DNA from: Nocardiopsaceae bacterium
GTDB taxonomy: Bacteria > Actinomycetota > Actinomycetes > Streptosporangiales > Streptosporangiaceae
Assembly: GCA_031254715.1 (NCBI GenBank)
Contig: JAIRTY010000391.1
Location: 1-29,340, forward strand
DNA length: 29,340 bases
Direction of reading: 5' to 3'
Of the stretch, positions 15,192 through 24,591 are shown piece by piece. Under the pieces are notes generated by a model, which did no database searches, was not told the DNA's origin, and was given only the letters and a program-made list of their open reading frames with translations. The translations under genes were made by a program, and so were the position numbers. Within the stretch, counting starts at the first letter, position 1; each line of letters begins with the position of its first letter.

Positions 15192-15645
15192 TCACCCGCC
15201 AAGCCGGCCGTGGTGAACGAGCCGATGAACTCCGTCCGGCAGCGGGCTGCCTCCCGGGGGCGCGGGTGGGCTGCCCACAGAGGGCTACGAGCACGAGCTG
15301 GTAGAGGTCTTGCAGGTCACGTAGCAGCCCGGCCGGCCCTTGGCGGGCGGCGACGAGCCCAGCGGGGCGCAGTTGGTCGGGTTCTGCCTGCCGGCGATCG
15401 GCGTAGCGGCTGGCGATGGGCGCGAGTGCATGCGCGTGACCGGTCCGTGCCCAGCACCAACATGAACCGGCTCCCGTTCGCCCGGGAAGTACCAGCGCCT
15501 GGCACTGCTGCGATGAGCGCCGCCGTCAGGGGTACATACCGTCTCGCGTGAATCATCCCGCAGTGCGGGTGGTGACCTGGCCTGCGGGGAACGGGGCGAG
15601 TCCGCCGCGGCGGGCAGACCGGGAACCCTGGGGAAGGGATAAACC
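15192..15645. other. Intergenic stretch with possible decayed coding remnant
   Basis: No convincing intact gene lies here. On the plus strand one frame (about 15229-15465) has coding-like composition (for example GLPTEGYEHELVEVLQVT) but is broken by TAG at 15322-15324 and ends at TGA 15463. I do not recognise the family. The end of the stretch carries the GGGAAGGGAT ribosome-binding site (15631-15640) of the Rieske gene. Confidence 0.4.
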
Positions 15646-16509
15646 ATGGGAGTGCTGGACAGGGTTGGCAGGGCCGTCAGGCGCATCGAGACCGCGGAGG
15701 CGCTGGACCGGGTCGGCACGCCGCTGGCCACGGCCATCTCCTGGGCCACGCGCCCGGCACCGGTCAAGAATGCCCTGTCGGGCACCTGGCTCGGGCACCC
15801 GTTGCACCCGCTGCTGACCGACGTCCCGATCGGCAACTGGATCGCGGCCGCCGCGCTGGATCTCACCGGCTCCAGGGTCAGCCCGGCCGCGGCTCGCCGG
15901 CTGGTCGGGTTCGGAACCCTGGCCGCCGTCCCGGCCGCGATGGCCGGCGCGTCCGACTGGGCCGATACCTATGGGCCCGAGCAGCGCGACGGCCTGGTCC
16001 ACGCGCTGGCGAACCTGACTGCGGTGTCCCTGCAGGCGGCCTCCTACCTCGCCCGGCGCCGCGGCAAGACCACGGCCGGCATCGCACTCAGCGCCGGCGG
16101 GCTGGCGCTGACGACCGCGGCCGCCTACCTGGGCGGCCACCTGACCCTCGTCCGCGGGACTGGCGTTAATCACGCCGCTTTCCAGGAGCCGGTCACCGAG
16201 TGGACCGATGTCGGGGCCGTTGCCGACCTGCCCCAGGATAAGCCGGTGGCGGCGACAGCCGCGGGCGTGGCTGTGGTGATCGTCCGCCGGGACAAGGAGG
16301 TCTATGCGCTGTCTGGCACCTGCGTGCACGCGGGCGGACCGCTCGCCGAGGGAAGCCTGGCCGACGGCTCGCTGCGCTGCCCATGGCATGGCAGCGTCTT
16401 CCGGCTCTCCGACGGCAAGGCACTCCGCGGGCCGGCTGCGACCGCCGAGCCGGCCTGGCAGGTGCGGCTGGCAAACGGGCGGGTGCAGGTCCGTTCTACG
16501 GAGGGCTGA
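15646..16509 (+). CDS. DUF2231 membrane domain fused to Rieske [2Fe-2S] ferredoxin
   Basis: Residues about 45-175 form a DUF2231-type membrane domain: GHPLHPLLTDVPIGNWIAA, then several Ala/Leu-rich helices. Residues about 185-285 are a Rieske domain with cluster ligands C226/H228 (CVHAGGP) and C245/H248 (CPWHGSVF). The fusion suggests a membrane-anchored electron carrier, with the iron-sulfur domain on the side facing the C-terminus. No oxygenase or reductase partner is adjacent. The ATG at 15646 has GGGAAGGGAT 5 bases upstream. It converges with jetD, with only 10 bp between stops. DUF2231-Rieske fusions are known in actinobacteria; the partner and substrate are not known to me. Confidence 0.9.
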   Translation: MGVLDRVGRAVRRIETAEALDRVGTPLATAISWATRPAPVKNALSGTWLGHPLHPLLTDVPIGNWIAAAALDLTGSRVSPAAARRLVGFGTLAAVPAAMAGASDWADTYGPEQRDGLVHALANLTAVSLQAASYLARRRGKTTAGIALSAGGLALTTAAAYLGGHLTLVRGTGVNHAAFQEPVTEWTDVGAVADLPQDKPVAATAAGVAVVIVRRDKEVYALSGTCVHAGGPLAEGSLADGSLRCPWHGSVFRLSDGKALRGPAATAEPAWQVRLANGRVQVRSTEG

Positions 16510-16519
16510 GTCAGTACAT

Positions 16520-17776
16520 CTAGGGACTGAGATCCTCAAGCAGAGCGTCGAGCGTGAGTTCCTCCTCGATGCGGACGTTGCGGTGGCGCATGGCGGCGGC
16601 GAGTTCCGGGTCCCATGGCGTCGCGGCCGGCTCGCCAGCCAGTGGTGCGGGTAGCCGCGCCGCCGACACCGCAGCTTCGTAGGCCTGGCAGTCGTACCGC
16701 CACGGCCGCCAGCTCACCCGCTGCCGCACGGTAGCGGCGATCCGGGCGCCGCCCCAGTCGAAGTCGCCGTGATAGCCGAACTCGGCACCGTCCGCGGCGA
16801 GTAGCTCGAGCAGCCGCCAGGCGGCGGCGGATGGCTGGCCGCCGACGCAGACCAGCGGCTGGCATCTGGCGCCGAGCTGCTCAGCGGCGGCGGCGACCAC
16901 CACCGGGTTCTCGCAGATCCGTACCCGAGCGACGCACAGCGGCTGGTCATGGCAGCGGAGCTGGCGGAGGGTGAGCATGGTCGGCTGTCCGGCATCGTGG
17001 CATGAGGCGAGGGTCCGGCCGAGGGCGGTGTGCAGATCGCCGGGGAGGCCGATGCTGAGCACGAGCGAGGAGAGCTCGTCGAGGTGAACTCCGACGGCGG
17101 CCCAGGCGGCTCGACGGGATTCGGCAGCTCCCTCACCGGCGAAGGGCAGGCCGGCGAGCGCGCGGACGGCAGACAGCACGAGGGTGGCGACGGGGCGTCC
17201 GTCGTCGAGGGCGTGGGCATCGCCGCAGGATTCGGCGGCGAGCCGGCCGATGGGGACACCGGGCGAGGGTAGCCGCGGGAGCACGGCCGCGACCTGCGCC
17301 AGGAGCAGCCGCGCGTGGTCGGGTTCGGGAGCGAGGCGGCGCACCACGCCGGTCGCGTCGAGCCAGCCGCGCCAGCGCGCGAGCTCGGCACGGCCATCCA
17401 GCGCGGCGTCCAGTGGCGCGAACGCGGCGGCCCAGGCCGTGGCCAGGGCCGCCCGTTCCCGGTCGCGATCCCGGAACGGTCCGGTCAGCCGCGTCACTGC
17501 CTCGGCGAGCCCGCCTGGAGCGACCCCGCTGTCGCGCAGTATTCGGTCGACCTCGGTCAGGGACACCGACAGCGACGCCCCGTACCGGGCTGCCCGGCCG
17601 GTCAGCCGCTCGACGGCGCGGCGCTGCTCGTCGGTGGCGTCGGTCAGGGTGACGGTGCCGGTCAGGGCACGGCCGGCTTCCAGCCGGTTCCGGGCCCGCT
17701 GCACGAGCCACACCACGGACTCGTCACCGAGCAGGCGGTGCAGCCTGGCGTCGGCCTCGGTGGATGTCGCTGTCAC
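16520..17776 (-). CDS. jetD: Wadjet JetD, Toprim nuclease subunit (TIGR02679/DUF2399)
   Basis: This 418-residue protein has a C-terminal Toprim domain with catalytic E289 in RICENPVVV and D338/D340 in YHGDFDWGGARIA, followed by an acidic RIEEELTLDALLEDL tail. The N-terminal part (VWLVQRARNRLEAGRALTGTVTL...) is the usual JetD arm domain. In Wadjet, JetD cuts plasmid DNA after the JetABC condensin has extruded it. The GTG start at 17776 overlaps the jetC stop by four bases (GTGA), so the two are translationally coupled. The frame is open further upstream to 17965, but that part lies inside jetC. The catalytic acids are present, so activity is likely. Confidence 0.93.
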   Translation of the reverse strand: MTATSTEADARLHRLLGDESVVWLVQRARNRLEAGRALTGTVTLTDATDEQRRAVERLTGRAARYGASLSVSLTEVDRILRDSGVAPGGLAEAVTRLTGPFRDRDRERAALATAWAAAFAPLDAALDGRAELARWRGWLDATGVVRRLAPEPDHARLLLAQVAAVLPRLPSPGVPIGRLAAESCGDAHALDDGRPVATLVLSAVRALAGLPFAGEGAAESRRAAWAAVGVHLDELSSLVLSIGLPGDLHTALGRTLASCHDAGQPTMLTLRQLRCHDQPLCVARVRICENPVVVAAAAEQLGARCQPLVCVGGQPSAAAWRLLELLAADGAEFGYHGDFDWGGARIAATVRQRVSWRPWRYDCQAYEAAVSAARLPAPLAGEPAATPWDPELAAAMRHRNVRIEEELTLDALLEDLSP

Positions 17777-20700
17777 ACCGGCACCCGGTCGGCCCGGCGC
17801 CGCTCCTGGCCGTCCCACCGCCACGGCGTGACGAGGACCGCGTCGACGCCGTCCCGCCGCGCGAGCTGGCAGATCCCCAGCCCTGGCACCTGCGGGTAGC
17901 AGCCCCACTCCCGCTCGCTGGTCATGACCACATCCATATCGAACGTGGCCAGCAGCCCGAGGCACTTCGCGCGGGAGTCGTCATCGACTCCGGCGAAGGC
18001 TTCGTCCAGCGCGATGAGCCGCGGCGCATGCGGGTTCCCGGCAGACTTGTAGTGTGCCGACGCCGCGGCGAACAGCGGCACGGAGGCGGCCAGTGCCCGC
18101 TCGCCGCCCGAGGCCGGGCCGACGGCGGGACGCCACTGCCCGTCGGAGTAACGCTGGATCACGAACTCATGCCACTTCCGGTAGTCGAGCGCGGCCGTCA
18201 GCGCCTCGGCCCAGCCGACCGCGGGGTTGCCGGCGTGCTCGGCGGCGATGCACCGCTGCAGGAACGCCCCCACGGCGGTGCGGTCGGCGGCAGACCACGC
18301 GTCGATGGTCTGGCGCAACTTGTGCCGGATCACCTCAAGTCCGTCCGGTGCGTCCCGCGCCTGCCGCCAGGTCAACCGCAGCTTCATCCCGGTCGACGTC
18401 GGCCGGGACTCCAGTTCCTCGTTCATCTGCCTGACCTCGGCCTCAGCCGCCGTCATCAGCTCGTGCAGCGTCCCCGCCACCTCATTGAGCAGGTGATTCT
18501 CAAGAATCTCCTGTTCCCTGGCGGACAGCAGCCGGGCCCGCTGCTCCGCTTCCTCGCCGAGGGCTGCGGCAAGCCCGGGAATGTCGTGAGTGCGGCCCTG
18601 GAACACCACGTCCACCACCATGATCCCGTCGCGCACCGTCAGCCCGGCCGAATGGCCGTGCCGGGCCATCGCGTCGGCCAGCAGCTTGTGTTCCTCGTTG
18701 ACCTTTTGCTGCACTCGGCCCCACTGGCCGTCCGCGTCGTCGGTGTCCTCCAGTGCGGCGTTGACGGCCCGGGCGAGGAGGACGGCGGGAGTCGGCGGCC
18801 ACGGCTCGGCCGGATCGGGGACCTCCAGTTCCGGCAGCGCGATCCGCAGCACTCCGCTCGCGGCGAACGACTGGAACTCCGCGACCGCGGCGTCGCGGAC
18901 CCGGATCGCCTCATCGATCTCGGTGCGCAGCGTGTCCCGTTTCCCCTCGGCCTTGCCGCGGTCGCTGATCGCCTGCTGTTCAAGCTCGCGCGCCGCCCGC
19001 TCGTCGGAGTTGCGGCGTGCGGTATCCCTGTGGAGCTCGGCCAGTTTCCGGTTCAGCTCTTCGACCGCGGCACCGGCGGTCTCCAGTAGCGCCTCGTACA
19101 GCACCTGCGCGGCGGTTGCCCGCTCCCGAGCCATGGCCGCCAGCTCGGCGGCCTCGGTGAGGCGTTCCTGGGTCTCGGAGAGCTCCGCCTCGGCCTCGTC
19201 GGCGTGCCGCCGCGCGGTCTGGAACGCCTCCGCGGCGGGCCACAGCGCAGCGAGCGCCACCCGGTAGTCCCCCAGCCCCGTCCGGACGGCGGCTAGCTCC
19301 GCCGGGTCCGCGGGCAGCCGGGTATCGGTGGCGAAGTCGTCCGCTGCGACCTGGGCAGCCTCCAGCTCCTCCTGCCGTACGCCATGCGCGCGTTCCGCCC
19401 CGGCGCGCGAGCCCCGCAGCTCCTGGCGGCGCTTGCGCTGCTCGGCGGCCCTGGTGTGCGCCTCGCGCACCGCCGCATCCGGTGGCACCGTGCGATGCTC
19501 GGCGGCCAGCCGCTCCTTGCGACCATCGAGCTCGGCCAGTGCTGCGCCCAGCGCGGCGATCTCGTTGTCCAGCTCGGCCAGCTCGGCGGTCAGCCGGGCG
19601 ATCCGTTCCCGGCGCGCCGTCTGTCGAGCGCCCTCTCCGATATGGCCGGCCGCGTCCTTGTGCCAGCTCCCGGCCAGCACCCCATTCGCCCAGCGCCCGT
19701 CGACGGCCACCCACGCGCCGCCGGTGCCCTCGCCCGCGCGGGCGCCTTCGCCCGTGCTATTGCCATCCGCCAGTCCGATCGCGGCCAGGGCGGCACGGAC
19801 GGCAGCCTCCGGCAGGGCCGCGGCCTGCGGGTCGGCGGAGTTGACCGCCGGGACCAGCACGGTGTCGCAGGACGCCCCGGCGACCGGGTGCCGCCCGCTC
19901 GCCAGCACGACGTCGCCCGCGAGGAGGTCGCCGTCGGGAGTGAGCCAGGCGTCGAGTACACCCGCCGCCTCCAGCGCGGCCTCCAGGCCCGCTCGGTGCC
20001 CCTCGGGCACGCCGGGCGCGAAGTCGGTCACCTGCCACAGCGGCGCTCCCTGACGTGTGTCGCGGACCTGCGGATCCCTAGTGTGCGGTGCCGGCGGACC
20101 GTCGTGGCCCCCGGCTTCCAGGCGTCTGATCTCCGCCGTCAGCTCGGCCGCGGTCGCCGTGACAGCGTCCCTGCGGGCGGATAGCTGCGCGTGCTGGCGG
20201 CCCAGCGCGTCCACCGCGGCACGGGCCGCGTCGTCGACCACCCGCGGGGCCGGGTTGTCCCCGTCGCCGGCCGCCGCCCAGTCGGCGACCAGCGCGATCA
20301 GCTCGTCGGGGTCGTGGACCCGCAGCTCGGTGAGCCCGGCGAGATAGGCGCGGTAGGCGTCTGTTAGTTTCGCGGCCTGCGCGGCGGCGGTGTGCTCCGC
20401 CGCGGCGACCCGGTCGCTGGCCGCCTGGATCTCCGCGGTGAGCCGCTCCACCTCGGCTCGGGCCGCCTCGAGCGCCGACCGGCGGGCGGCGACCTCAGCG
20501 AGCAGACGCTCCAGCTCCCCGATCGCCGATGCCTTCTGGTCGATGATCTCCTGGGCGGAGCGCCGGGCCTGCGGCAGGTCCTCCTGCCAGCCCTCGGTAG
20601 CCGCGTGATGTCCCGGCACGCATCGGGCCGCCGCTGCAGCGGTGCCGGCGGCCTCTTGCGCGTCGCGAAGTCCAGCCTCGGCGGCCGACGCTCCCTGCGC

Positions 20701-21852
20701 GGCCTCGCTGGCCATAGTCGTGCGGCGGGTCAGTTCCGCAGTCAGCCGGCCGACGGCCTGCTCCCGTTCGTCGGCCATCTCGCCCTGCTGGCCAGCGTCC
20801 TCACGGCGGCGGTCCAGTTCCCGCGCGTCACGCATCGCCGGGTCCTGCGCCAGCGCCTCACGCCGCGCCTCCAGCCTGATCCGCTCACTATCGAGTTCTT
20901 CCAGCTCCCTTCTTGCCGCGCGCAGCTCCGCGTCCGATGCCTCGTAGGCCTCCTCCGCCGCGGTCAGGTCCCGGCCGAGCTGCTCGTACCTGCTGTGCGC
21001 CTGACGTGGCCCGGCCGCCTTGCGCTTGGCGGCGACGTTCGCGTACCGACGGTAGTGCCGCAGGAATTCCGTCGCGGCGGTGCGAGTCTCCTGCAGCGCC
21101 CGGAGCGCGTCGCGCTCCTCGTCCAGCCCGCGGAACGCCTCGGCCACCGTCTGCACCAAGCCCGGACTCAGCGGCGGCAGCGCCTCGGTGAGCGCACGCG
21201 ACAGCAGCCTCTCGTCGGGCCTCTTGGACAACTGCGGCTGCCGGAGCTGGATGAGCAGGTTGATCAGCGCCGCATAGCGGTGCTCGCCGAGCCCGAACAT
21301 CGCTTCGTCCACTGCCCGCCGGTAGTCGGCGGCCCGGTCGTACACCAGCCCGTGCGAGTCGATCTCCTCGCGCAGCTTTTCCCTGGTCAGCGGCACCCTG
21401 CTGGCGGGGAGCAGGTGGAGGCCCCCGCCCCCGCCGGCGCCGACGCGCTGGGTCGTAACGAAGAACCAGTGGCGCGCGATGCCGCGGCCGGCGACGGCCT
21501 TGAGGCCACAGCCGATGGTGCGGAACTCGGTGGTCCCGTCGGGGGCGCGACGACCGAACTCGAGCCAGGCGTACCCGAGGCGTTCTGGATGTGGGTGCTT
21601 ACCGCCGAGCAGCAGGTTCCACTCCATCTTCTTCTGCCGGTCGCCGTCCGGCTCGACCCGGTGCGGCGCGAGTTCCCCGTCCAGCAGGAACGGCAGCGTC
21701 AGCGCGAGCACCTTGGACTTGCCGGTGCCGTTGTTGCCGCGCAACAGCAGCCGGCCGTCATGGAACCAGAACTCCTCGGCGTCGTAGTAGAACATGTCGA
21801 TCAGTCCGGCCCGCAACGGCTTCCATCGGTCAGAAGAGGGCTCTGGCAGCAT
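17773..21852 (-). CDS. jetC: Wadjet JetC, SMC-like ATPase (TIGR02680)
   Basis: This 1,359-residue protein has Walker A GNNGTGKS at residues 39-46. Long Glu/Ala/Arg-rich coiled-coil arms surround a hinge-like region near residues 600-750. The C-terminal head has the ABC signature SGGERALAAS near 1248 and Walker B LIALDEAF near 1280 with VVMTSERE after it. It is the motor subunit of the Wadjet condensin, which loads on circular DNA, extrudes loops using ATP and presents small plasmids for cleavage. Its start overlaps the end of jetB by 23 bp. The length is typical and no frameshift is seen. The system has only housekeeping-type neighbours. Confidence 0.95.
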   Translation of the reverse strand: MLPEPSSDRWKPLRAGLIDMFYYDAEEFWFHDGRLLLRGNNGTGKSKVLALTLPFLLDGELAPHRVEPDGDRQKKMEWNLLLGGKHPHPERLGYAWLEFGRRAPDGTTEFRTIGCGLKAVAGRGIARHWFFVTTQRVGAGGGGGLHLLPASRVPLTREKLREEIDSHGLVYDRAADYRRAVDEAMFGLGEHRYAALINLLIQLRQPQLSKRPDERLLSRALTEALPPLSPGLVQTVAEAFRGLDEERDALRALQETRTAATEFLRHYRRYANVAAKRKAAGPRQAHSRYEQLGRDLTAAEEAYEASDAELRAARRELEELDSERIRLEARREALAQDPAMRDARELDRRREDAGQQGEMADEREQAVGRLTAELTRRTTMASEAAQGASAAEAGLRDAQEAAGTAAAAARCVPGHHAATEGWQEDLPQARRSAQEIIDQKASAIGELERLLAEVAARRSALEAARAEVERLTAEIQAASDRVAAAEHTAAAQAAKLTDAYRAYLAGLTELRVHDPDELIALVADWAAAGDGDNPAPRVVDDAARAAVDALGRQHAQLSARRDAVTATAAELTAEIRRLEAGGHDGPPAPHTRDPQVRDTRQGAPLWQVTDFAPGVPEGHRAGLEAALEAAGVLDAWLTPDGDLLAGDVVLASGRHPVAGASCDTVLVPAVNSADPQAAALPEAAVRAALAAIGLADGNSTGEGARAGEGTGGAWVAVDGRWANGVLAGSWHKDAAGHIGEGARQTARRERIARLTAELAELDNEIAALGAALAELDGRKERLAAEHRTVPPDAAVREAHTRAAEQRKRRQELRGSRAGAERAHGVRQEELEAAQVAADDFATDTRLPADPAELAAVRTGLGDYRVALAALWPAAEAFQTARRHADEAEAELSETQERLTEAAELAAMARERATAAQVLYEALLETAGAAVEELNRKLAELHRDTARRNSDERAARELEQQAISDRGKAEGKRDTLRTEIDEAIRVRDAAVAEFQSFAASGVLRIALPELEVPDPAEPWPPTPAVLLARAVNAALEDTDDADGQWGRVQQKVNEEHKLLADAMARHGHSAGLTVRDGIMVVDVVFQGRTHDIPGLAAALGEEAEQRARLLSAREQEILENHLLNEVAGTLHELMTAAEAEVRQMNEELESRPTSTGMKLRLTWRQARDAPDGLEVIRHKLRQTIDAWSAADRTAVGAFLQRCIAAEHAGNPAVGWAEALTAALDYRKWHEFVIQRYSDGQWRPAVGPASGGERALAASVPLFAAASAHYKSAGNPHAPRLIALDEAFAGVDDDSRAKCLGLLATFDMDVVMTSEREWGCYPQVPGLGICQLARRDGVDAVLVTPWRWDGQERRRADRVPV

Positions 21853-23026
21853 CGGCTGTCGCCTTTCCCGGTTCGCGGATGGTCGGCTGGACCAGGGCGA
21901 AGCGCGCGATCGCAGGCCGGCTGCGAACGACCGGCCCGGCCACCTCGGCCAGCCGCAGTGCGGACAGCTTCTCCAGCGCGGTCGTGAGCAGCTCCGCCTC
22001 CGCGCCCGGCTCGGTCACCCCCTTGCGCCAGTAGCTGGCGTGCTCGGCGGCGGCCCGCCGCACGAAGGCGTGCAGCTCGTCGATTGTCGCCTGTTCCCGG
22101 CGGGCCAGGTGCTCGGCGACCAGCAGCGTGACATGCCCGTCGGTGCGCTGCTCTGGCATCCGCACGTCGGTCAGCTCGTCGTCCGGATCCACCATGGCGA
22201 TCCCCTCGGCACGCATCTCGGCGAAGAGCCCGGTGGCGTCGGCGATCCGCCGGGTGATCGCATGCCGCTGGGACAGCAGGTAGGCGCGTTCATCGTCATC
22301 GAGTTCGTCGTAATACACGACGGGGTCGTCAAGCAGCCGCCGGGTCAGCCGCCGGCGGAACTCCTGATTGCGCAGTTCGTCGGTATCGGCGACCGGCGGG
22401 CTGGGCAGTTCCGGGAGGCGGCCTGAGGACGTCGTTGCGGTCGCGGTGGAGGGCCCGCGGGAGCCGGACAGCAACACGCCCAGCACCGGCCTGCGCACGT
22501 CATACAGCACGTCGGCCCCGGCCGACAGGTACGCGTCCTCATCCCCGGCGACCCGGCTCAGCACGCCCCAGCCGAGCAGCAGGCGCACGACCGCTACCAG
22601 GTCGGACCGGTCGGCCCGGCTGTCCAGGGTCAAGGTAAACCCCGTCCAGGCCAGCTCCGGCTCGGCGGCGGCGGTGAGCATGTCATCGGCGAGGCTGCCG
22701 AGCGTGGTCTGCGCGTCGGCCCGGGCGAGCGCCGACAGGGCCAGGCACAAGGTGACGTACCGGCGCCGACCGAATGGCTCCTTGTTGTTCCCGCGCGCGG
22801 GGTGAGTAGCGTCCGAGGGCACCGTGGCGGTCTTGAACAGCCGGGCCGTCTCCGAGTCCGCGGCCAGGCGCCATCCGGTCTCGCGGTTCAGCCACTCTCG
22901 CAGTTCCGTCAGGTGTCGCCTGACGAGGACGAGCGCCTCGCCGTCGCTGTCGGCGACCAGCAACGGCCTGGCCAGCAGGGCGCGGAGCGCGGCGGCGCGC
23001 TGCGCCTGTTCCTCGGCCGGGATCAT
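21830..23026 (-). CDS. jetB: Wadjet JetB, KITE-like subunit (TIGR02678/DUF2398)
   Basis: This 398-residue protein matches DUF2398: an N-terminal RALLARPLLVADSDGEALVLVRRHLTELREWLNRETGWRL, then RRRYVTLCLALSALARADAQTTLGSLAD. A C-terminal winged-helix part follows (DDPVVYYDELDDDERAYLLSQRHAITRRIADATGL, later FVRRAAAEHASYWRKG). In Wadjet this is the KITE subunit that joins the JetA kleisin and helps form the DNA-holding ring. Its ATG overlaps the jetA stop by four bases (ATGA), and its 3' end overlaps jetC by 23 bp, so translation of the three is coupled. Confidence 0.93.
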   Translation of the reverse strand: MIPAEEQAQRAAALRALLARPLLVADSDGEALVLVRRHLTELREWLNRETGWRLAADSETARLFKTATVPSDATHPARGNNKEPFGRRRYVTLCLALSALARADAQTTLGSLADDMLTAAAEPELAWTGFTLTLDSRADRSDLVAVVRLLLGWGVLSRVAGDEDAYLSAGADVLYDVRRPVLGVLLSGSRGPSTATATTSSGRLPELPSPPVADTDELRNQEFRRRLTRRLLDDPVVYYDELDDDERAYLLSQRHAITRRIADATGLFAEMRAEGIAMVDPDDELTDVRMPEQRTDGHVTLLVAEHLARREQATIDELHAFVRRAAAEHASYWRKGVTEPGAEAELLTTALEKLSALRLAEVAGPVVRSRPAIARFALVQPTIREPGKATADAARALF

Positions 23027-24573
23027 GACGGGGCCAGGTCCGTGATCTCGATGACGTGCTCCGGGCCCCTGAGAACGCCATCGGCGGTGCGGATCCTCGC
23101 CGTCCCGCCGTCCGGGACCAGCGACAGCCGGACCTCCAGCGTGCCGTCGCTCGTGACGGTCTTCACCTCGGTATCACCCGGCGCGCGGGCCGCCAGCGCG
23201 TCGCCGAGCAGCGCCAGGAACAGCCGGAACGCCCTGGGTTCCAGCACGTCGAGGCCGGACAGCAGCGCCGGCCCTGCGGTGGGGAGCTGCCGCCGGGCTG
23301 CGGCGGTCTCGGTCGCCTCGCGTTCCGCCTGCCTGCGCAGGAGCTCCCGCTCCGCCGACCGGTCCCGCACCTGGTTCGGCTTGCCGCGCCGCTCGTAGGC
23401 CCCGGTCTTCCTCAGTTGCGGGGAGATGCGGATGGGCGGTGCATCTCGCCACGCAGTCCCGGGTGGAAGGTCCTGCCAGGCATCGGTGGTATCGCTGGTA
23501 ACGGACAGGTGCCGGGCTGGGCTCATGCCAAACGCCGCCCGCCACAGGCGGTGGGCGGCCTGGTCATCGGGGGCCTCGGCGAACCACCGGGCGAGCGCGC
23601 GGAAGTCCGCCGAGCGATCCGAACGTCCCGAGCGCCGCTCGTTGAGCAGGCCCACCGCGTCGATGAGCTGCTTGATCGCGGTAACGGCGGCCTGGCGCAG
23701 CAATCGGGCCTGCGAGGGATGCCCCGCGTCCCGCGACGTGAACCAGTCATCCAGCCCCCGCCACCGGTTCCGCCACCCGTCGAGCGCCCGTTTCTCCGCC
23801 ATGCCCAGCGATTCGGCGGCGTCGCCGCCCTCGGGAACCGCGTCGGCCGCCTCCCGCCGCGCGCCGAGCTCGAGCAGCCGGTCGTGACCGGCAGCCTCCA
23901 GGTCCTTGAGCAGCAATGCGATCTGGGCGCCGCGGTTGGCCAGGTCCGCGATGAACCTGTTGATGTAGTCGATCAGCCGTTCCTTGTAGGCGAGGAAGCC
24001 GTCGACGTCCCCGTCCGAGAAGTCGATCGCGCGCCGCAACGCGGACATGAACGCCTGCGCGTTGTCCGCCAGTGAGGAGAACCGCTCCGCCACGGACAGC
24101 AGCAGCAGGTGGACCTTGGCCGGATCGGGATCGGGATCGGTGGCGAGAACGTGCAGCGACCGCAGCCGGTCGGCAATGTCGGCCAGGGCCACCGACTGCA
24201 GCTGCCCGCGCCGGCCGATGGCTTCCTCATAGAAGGCGATGGCCTGTTCGGCCGCCTGCCCGGCACCGGTGAGCTGGTACAGGCACCGCTTGCGGTGAAA
24301 GTCCTCCACCGTGGTAACCCGGCTGGTGTCGACATCCGCACGCAGGTTCCCCCAGATCACAAGCTGGTCCAGGGCCAAGGTGAGCTGCTCGTCGGCATCG
24401 ATGCGCAGCTCAGCTGCGACGTCCTCGGGTCGCAGGTGCACGATGAAGCGTTCCTTCGCCCGCGCGAAGGTGCGCAGCAGGCTTCGGTAAAGGTCAGCGT
24501 TCGGGACGCCCAGGTGCGTAAACGGCTGTGGCTCGCCCTGGCCGTGCGCCGGCTGAGGGGGTCCGGTAACCAC
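23023..24573 (-). CDS. jetA: Wadjet JetA, kleisin-like subunit (TIGR02677/DUF2397)
   Basis: This protein of about 516 residues matches DUF2397. It opens with NADLYRSLLRTFARAKERFIVHLRPEDVAAELRID and a winged-helix-like LDQLVIWGNLRADVDTSRVTTVEDFHRKRCLYQLTGAG. It then has a helical middle and a C-terminal winged-helix part (LDVLEPRAFRLFLALLGDALA). As the kleisin it bridges the JetC heads. A GTG at 24573 is chosen because AGGAT lies about 6 bases upstream; an in-frame GTG at 24591 has its purine-rich site directly against it. This is the first gene of the operon. It overlaps jetB by four bases. No sharp promoter was identified upstream. Confidence 0.92.
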   Translation of the reverse strand: MVTGPPQPAHGQGEPQPFTHLGVPNADLYRSLLRTFARAKERFIVHLRPEDVAAELRIDADEQLTLALDQLVIWGNLRADVDTSRVTTVEDFHRKRCLYQLTGAGQAAEQAIAFYEEAIGRRGQLQSVALADIADRLRSLHVLATDPDPDPAKVHLLLLSVAERFSSLADNAQAFMSALRRAIDFSDGDVDGFLAYKERLIDYINRFIADLANRGAQIALLLKDLEAAGHDRLLELGARREAADAVPEGGDAAESLGMAEKRALDGWRNRWRGLDDWFTSRDAGHPSQARLLRQAAVTAIKQLIDAVGLLNERRSGRSDRSADFRALARWFAEAPDDQAAHRLWRAAFGMSPARHLSVTSDTTDAWQDLPPGTAWRDAPPIRISPQLRKTGAYERRGKPNQVRDRSAERELLRRQAEREATETAAARRQLPTAGPALLSGLDVLEPRAFRLFLALLGDALAARAPGDTEVKTVTSDGTLEVRLSLVPDGGTARIRTADGVLRGPEHVIEITDLAPS

Positions 24574-24591
24574 TCCTACATCCTGGCGCAC

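Noticed and set aside
17774..17965. N-terminal extension of JetD upstream of 17776
   Set aside because: It lies in another frame inside jetC; the GTGA overlap start at 17776 fits the operon pattern.
20392..21987. Plus-strand open frame of 531 residues inside jetC
   Set aside because: Antisense to the SMC coiled-coil region; no family motifs, typical of GC-rich DNA.
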